Source: Tenericutes bacterium HGW-Tenericutes-5
GTDB taxonomy: Bacteria; Bacillota_I; Bacilli_A; Izemoplasmatales; Hujiaoplasmataceae
Direction: 5' to 3'
NCBI GenBank assembly: GCA_002839125.1
Contig: PGXI01000055.1
Span: 1-9,615, forward strand
DNA: 9,615 nt
The notes below the pieces were generated by a model that had not been told where the DNA came from, made no database searches, and was given only the letters and a program-made list of their open reading frames with translations. The position numbers were made by a program, and so were the translations under genes. Positions 6,802 through 9,615 of the stretch are shown here, piece by piece. The first letter of the stretch is position 1. The number at the start of each line of letters is the position of its first letter.

Positions 6802-8013
6802 ATGAAATCTTATAAATTAAAAGACGGAGTTTATTGGGTAGGTGCAATCGATTACGATTTAAAAGTATTCGATATTGTTATGCATACTGAATTTGGCTCT
6901 ACCTATAACTCTTACATTGTAAAAGGAAATGAAAAAACTTCTTTAATTGATACTGCAAAGTCACCTTTTAAAGATGAGTTCTTCGAAAGAATTAATGATA
7001 TCGTAAAAGTAGAAGATATCGATTATTTAATTGTTAATCATGCAGAACCAGATCATTCTGGTTTAATTGAATATGTTTTAGAGAAAAATCCTAATATTCA
7101 AATCTATGGATCACCCGCTGCCGGACTTAATATCAAAGAAATCATTAATATGGAAAATTTAAATTTTAACCGTGTTAAAGATGGAGAAAGATTATCCTTA
7201 GGAAATAGAACTTTAGAGTTTTCTTTACAACCTAACTTACATTGGCCAGATACTATGTTTACTTATCTTGTTGAAGATAATATTCTATTTACTTGTGACT
7301 TCTTTGGAGCGCATTACGCTTTTGATGGTGTAGTTTCAAGTAATCTTAAAAACATAAAAGATTACGACAGAAGTTTAAAAGAATATTTTGATGCAATTAT
7401 GTCTCCTTTTATGTCATCGGTTAGAAGAGGTGTAAAAAAAGTTAAGGAGTACTATCCAGAAATCATAGCTACTTCACATGGAGCAGTTTTAGAAAAGGAT
7501 TATATACCTAAAGCAATTAAATTATATGAAAAATGGTCAAAAGAAGTAGTTAATGAGATTCCGCTTGTAGTAATTCCCTTTGCTAGTGCATATAATTACA
7601 CAAAACAAATGGCTTTAATTATCGAAAGCGCAATTAAAGATGAGTTTGAAGGCAAAGTAAATGTTGAGTTATATGACCTTATTGAAGCTAAAATTGATAA
7701 TGTTGTAAAAAGAATCAAGCAATCAAATGCATTCTTATTTGGTTCAGCAACGATTGTTAGAGATACTCTCCCGACAATTTGGGAAATTTTAGCTAAAGTT
7801 CATTATGAAGAACTTAAAGGTAAAATAGCGACAAGTTTTGGATCTTATGGTTGGAGCGGTGAAGCTGTAGATAACATCAATCAAAGATTAGAACAGTTGA
7901 AAATGAAACCTTTACCAGGATTGAAGATTAAGTTTAAACCATCAATTTCACAAGTTGATGAAATCTATGAATTCGGGAAAAACTTTGCACAAGAACTAAA
8001 AAAGATATTATAA
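6802..8013 (+). CDS. fprA: Flavodiiron protein (FprA type), oxygen or nitric oxide reductase
   Basis: This is a 403-residue cytoplasmic protein. An N-terminal metallo-beta-lactamase-like domain (about 1-250) carries every di-iron ligand expected: H80, E82, D84 in NHAEPDHSG, H147 in LHWPD, D166 in TCDFF and H226 in TSHG. A flavodoxin-like FMN domain follows (about 253-400), with GSATI at 314-318 and FGSYGWSGEAV at 346-356. The family reduces O2 to water, or NO to N2O, in anaerobes, with electrons from rubredoxin, ferredoxin or F420H2; no rubredoxin gene is nearby. I chose the ATG at 6802 because GAGGTGA (6790-6796) is correctly spaced before it. A GTG at 6793, which would add three residues, lies within that site. 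Two FMN-loop positions look divergent (see findings). Confidence 0.93.
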   Translation: MKSYKLKDGVYWVGAIDYDLKVFDIVMHTEFGSTYNSYIVKGNEKTSLIDTAKSPFKDEFFERINDIVKVEDIDYLIVNHAEPDHSGLIEYVLEKNPNIQIYGSPAAGLNIKEIINMENLNFNRVKDGERLSLGNRTLEFSLQPNLHWPDTMFTYLVEDNILFTCDFFGAHYAFDGVVSSNLKNIKDYDRSLKEYFDAIMSPFMSSVRRGVKKVKEYYPEIIATSHGAVLEKDYIPKAIKLYEKWSKEVVNEIPLVVIPFASAYNYTKQMALIIESAIKDEFEGKVNVELYDLIEAKIDNVVKRIKQSNAFLFGSATIVRDTLPTIWEILAKVHYEELKGKIATSFGSYGWSGEAVDNINQRLEQLKMKPLPGLKIKFKPSISQVDEIYEFGKNFAQELKKIL

Positions 8014-8044
8014 AAAAAGCCTATCAAATTTGATAGGCTTTATT
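8014..8044. terminator. Bidirectional terminator shared by fprA and def
   Basis: AAAGCCTATC (8016-8025) and GATAGGCTTT (8032-8041) form a perfect ten-base stem around AAATTT. On the minus strand it is followed by a strong T run (the A run 8012-8018), ending def. On the plus strand the tail TTTATTCTT is weaker but adequate for fprA. The def stop codon (8042-8040) is partly inside the stem. Confidence 0.9.
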
Positions 8045-8621
8045 CTTCCTCTTCTTCACTTGTATAAAAATGAATTGGCTCAATATCGGGTAAAGTGTCT
8101 GAGATTTTATCAATAAACAAAATCCCCATTAAATGATCATATTCATGTTGGAAAACAATTGCTGGATAACCTGATAGTTTTAAGGTTGTCTCTTTAACTT
8201 CTCCAGATTTTAAATCTACCAAATGAACTTTCGCTTTGATCTTTTTGGCTCTTTTAACTAGTCCAGTAGTTTCTTCATCAACGGATAAACAACCTTCTCC
8301 GCTAGGAAGATAAGTCATTTCTTCGGAATGAGAAATAATCTTTGGATTTACAACTGCATATTGATGAAGAATTTTAAAATTTTCATCAAGAGTTTTCATA
8401 CAAAACATTTTTAGAGATTTATTGATCTGCGGCGCAGCTAGACCTACAGATGGTCTTAATCCATATTTTTCTACTAACTCATCATTTTGGGAGTTTTCGA
8501 TATATTCCATCATATCTCTTAAAGTATCGAGAATTTCTTTCTTTAAAGGCAGTTCTAAAGGTTTAGCTTTTAATCTAAGCGTAGGATGTCCATCCATTAT
8601 AATATCTTTACTTAACAACAT
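8040..8621 (-). CDS. def: Peptide deformylase (type II)
   Basis: This metalloenzyme removes the formyl group from N-terminal formyl-methionine of new proteins; it is 193 residues from the start chosen. All three family motifs are present: VGLAAPQ (59-65), EGCLSV (109-114, metal ligand C111) and QHEYDH (158-163, ligands H159 and H163, catalytic E160). The insert of about 20 residues between the N-terminal helix and the first motif (NSQNDELVEKYGLRP) is the type II form of Firmicutes. S58 replaces the Gly usual before VGLAAPQ. The tail ends in a run of Glu. A GTG at 8630 would add MIN-, but GGTGAT across it is a well-placed ribosome binding site for the ATG at 8621, and relatives begin ML-x-x-KDI, so I chose the ATG. 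It is monocistronic. Confidence 0.95.
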   Translation of the reverse strand: MLLSKDIIMDGHPTLRLKAKPLELPLKKEILDTLRDMMEYIENSQNDELVEKYGLRPSVGLAAPQINKSLKMFCMKTLDENFKILHQYAVVNPKIISHSEEMTYLPSGEGCLSVDEETTGLVKRAKKIKAKVHLVDLKSGEVKETTLKLSGYPAIVFQHEYDHLMGILFIDKISDTLPDIEPIHFYTSEEEEE

Positions 8622-8637
8622 ATTTATCACCGAAATT

Positions 8638-8646
8638 ATTATATCA
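8638..8646 (-). promoter_or_regulatory. Extended -10 promoter of def
   Basis: The minus strand reads TGATATAAT (8646-8638), identical to the nfnAB element. The 17-base -35 position (TTTATT) is poor. The predicted start of transcription (about 8632-8629) falls at the ribosome binding site itself, giving a leader of only about ten bases. Confidence 0.7.
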
Positions 8647-8685
8647 TTCTTATCTAAAAAAATAAAGAAAATGCGCTTTATGTCT

Positions 8686-8714
8686 TTGGTTTAATTAGGT
8701 AAATATGATATAAT
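8686..8714 (+). promoter_or_regulatory. Promoter of ylbG
   Basis: TTGGTT (8686-8691), a 17-base spacer and TATAAT (8709-8714) preceded by TGA form an extended -10 promoter. Predicted start is near 8721, with a leader of about 26 bases. It is arranged divergently from the def promoter. Confidence 0.75.
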
Positions 8715-8746
8715 GTATCAGTAATAATTTTTAGACGAGGGGTAAC

Positions 8747-8977
8747 ATGGTAAAAAGAAAAGGGATAATAATTTATTTTAGACATAAAAAGATAGTAAAC
8801 AAGATTAAAGAGCTTGGGGTTAATGTCACTTATATTAGCGAAAGCTTAAGATATCTAACTGGTTTTGTGGATGAAGAAAAGTATGAAGATATCTTTAAAA
8901 ACTTGAAAAATCATCGCTTAGTTAAAAAGATTGAAGAATCAAAACAAGAGATGGAACAATTTAATTTCTCAGTATAA
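8747..8977 (+). CDS. ylbG: YlbG family protein (UPF0298/DUF2129)
   Basis: This 76-residue cytosolic protein is similar in length and pattern to Bacillus YlbG. It has a short basic start, a GIIIYFRHKK strand, then VNVTYISESLRYLTGFVDEE and LVKKIEESKQEME, which match the family's 'Y-x-S-(K/E)-x-L-x-Y' and 'VKKIE' conserved stretches. The biochemical function is not established; in Bacillus the gene lies near ylbF and rsmD rather than rpsP. GAGGGG (8737-8742) serves as the ribosome binding site close to the ATG. It has its own promoter and is closed by a strong terminator, so it is transcribed separately from rpsP. Confidence 0.85.
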   Translation: MVKRKGIIIYFRHKKIVNKIKELGVNVTYISESLRYLTGFVDEEKYEDIFKNLKNHRLVKKIEESKQEMEQFNFSV

Positions 8978-8984
8978 AACAATT

Positions 8985-9028
8985 TATAGTCTGTCAATAA
9001 AAAATACTTGACAGGCTATATTTTTTTT
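8985..9028 (+). terminator. Rho-independent terminator of ylbG
   Basis: A 13-base stem (8985-8997 with 9008-9020) containing one U-G pair closes a ten-base A-rich loop and is followed by eight T (9021-9028). It is very strong on sequence grounds. Its 3' arm contains the -35 of the rpsP promoter. Confidence 0.92.
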
Positions 9029-9036
9029 GTTATAAT
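9008..9036 (+). promoter_or_regulatory. Consensus promoter of rpsP-khpA
   Basis: A perfect -35 TTGACA (9008-9013), a 17-base spacer and a perfect -10 TATAAT (9031-9036) are present, with a TG one base upstream of the -10. This is the strongest promoter in the window, as suits a ribosomal protein operon. The -35 and most of the spacer are the terminator arm and U-tract of the preceding gene. Confidence 0.93.
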
Positions 9037-9071
9037 CTTGCTTGTGAAATAAATTAAGGAGGATTATTATT

Positions 9072-9341
9072 ATGGTAAAATTAAGATTACAAAGATTTGG
9101 TACAACTAAAAGACCTTTTTATCGCATCGTTGCAGCTGATGCAAGAAAAACTAGAGATGGTAGATATTTAGAAATCGTTGGAGTATACGATCCTACTAAA
9201 CAACCAGCTTTCGTGGAAATCGATAATACATTAGCAAAAAAATGGTTACATGCAGGTGCTCAACCAACAGATACAGTTAGAAGTTTATTTAAAAAAGCTG
9301 GGGTCATTAGCGAGTTTTTATCTGAAAAGAATAGCAAGTAG
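9072..9341 (+). CDS. rpsP: 30S ribosomal protein bS16
   Basis: This 89-residue protein of the small ribosomal subunit binds 16S rRNA and is needed for 30S assembly. The opening VKLRLQRFGTTKRPFYRIV and DARKTRDGRYLEIVGVYDP are the diagnostic S16 stretches, and WLHAGAQPTDTVRSL is the usual C-terminal segment. The length is normal and the basic N-terminal half is retained. The ATG is preceded by AAGGAGGA (9056-9063) at eight bases. It is the first gene of the unit and is followed after 11 bases by khpA, the conserved Firmicutes order that normally continues to rimM and trmD. Confidence 0.98.
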   Translation: MVKLRLQRFGTTKRPFYRIVAADARKTRDGRYLEIVGVYDPTKQPAFVEIDNTLAKKWLHAGAQPTDTVRSLFKKAGVISEFLSEKNSK

Positions 9342-9352
9342 AAGGTATTATA

Positions 9353-9604
9353 ATGGCTGTTAATTTTGAAAAACTAGTATTTGACTTGGTTACGCCATTG
9401 GTTATTCATCCGGAAGATTTGTTAGTAAAAAAATTCTCTGAAGATGAAGATTCTATTACAATCCAAGTCCTAGTTAACCAAGAGGACCTAGGAAGAGTAA
9501 TTGGTAAGGGTGGTAAGATTGCTAATGCAATTAGAACTATTTCTTATGCGGCTGCTTCTAGGCAAGGTAAAAAGATAAAAATCGATATTGATTCATTTGA
9601 GTAA
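9353..9604 (+). CDS. khpA: KH-domain RNA-binding protein KhpA (YlqC)
   Basis: This 83-residue protein is a single type II KH domain. The GxxG RNA-binding loop is GKGG (51-54) within DLGRVIGKGGKIANAIR, and hydrophobic beta strands flank it (SITIQVLV, KKIKIDI). Homologues bind many RNAs, often paired with KhpB/Jag, and in streptococci and other Firmicutes they influence cell division, cell-wall growth or sRNA action. GAAGG lies about eight bases upstream of the ATG. The 11-base gap to rpsP indicates cotranscription. The TAA stop is 11 bases from the window end. Confidence 0.94.
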   Translation: MAVNFEKLVFDLVTPLVIHPEDLLVKKFSEDEDSITIQVLVNQEDLGRVIGKGGKIANAIRTISYAAASRQGKKIKIDIDSFE

Positions 9605-9615
9605 AATTAAGATGG

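Noticed and set aside
9612..9615. ATGG at the right edge as the start of rimM
   Set aside because: rimM is expected next by conserved gene order, but only four bases are visible and the upstream TTGAGTAAAATTAAG is a weak ribosome binding site, so it cannot be called.

Overview
The window is a low-GC chromosomal segment from a bacterium of the Firmicutes/Mollicutes-like (Bacillota or Mycoplasmatota) lineage. The support is AT-rich DNA, strong AAGGAGG-type ribosome binding sites, sigma-A style promoters (often with an extended -10, TGATATAAT), compact spacing, and Gram-positive proteins such as YlbG (UPF0298), DegV, a type II peptide deformylase and the rpsP-khpA pair. Two genes end in TGA at tight gene junctions and tryptophan is encoded by TGG, so the standard bacterial code is used and not the Mycoplasma code. 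The NfnAB-type oxidoreductase and flavodiiron protein point to anaerobic, ferredoxin-based metabolism. An Acholeplasma/Izemoplasma-like or Erysipelotrichia-like organism would fit, but this is inference.

Layout. (1) 1-179: 3' end of an unidentified plus-strand gene, closed by a strong terminator. (2) 227-3375, minus strand: a five-gene operon read right to left, consisting of a TetR repressor, an ABC ATPase, two ABC-2 permeases and a 64-residue membrane protein. Its promoter (TTGACA, 17 bp, TATTAT) is flanked by two TGACA-N4-TGTCA palindromes, so autorepression is likely. (3) 3488-5673, minus strand: nfnA-nfnB-like pair (small FAD/2Fe-2S subunit, large FAD/4Fe-4S subunit) with ATGA overlap, its own promoter and a terminator. 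(4) 5763-6647, minus strand: a DegV fatty-acid-binding protein, divergent from (5) 6802-8013, plus strand: an FprA-type flavodiiron protein. (6) 8040-8621, minus strand: peptide deformylase, convergent with fprA and sharing its terminator. (7) 8747-9604, plus strand: ylbG, then rpsP-khpA from a near-perfect consensus promoter whose -35 lies inside the preceding terminator hairpin. The window ends just after khpA, where rimM would be expected.

How it works together. The efflux operon looks like a substrate-induced export module. NfnAB would balance NADH, NADPH and ferredoxin pools, and the flavodiiron protein would reduce O2 (or NO); both belong to anaerobic redox housekeeping although they are not in one operon. 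Deformylase, S16, KhpA and YlbG are translation or RNA housekeeping. I see no RNA gene, CRISPR array, insertion sequence or phage remnant. Every intergenic gap is shorter than 300 bases and is mostly explained by promoters and terminators. I do not see a convincing undescribed system; the most noteworthy items are regulatory architectures and a few atypical residues.
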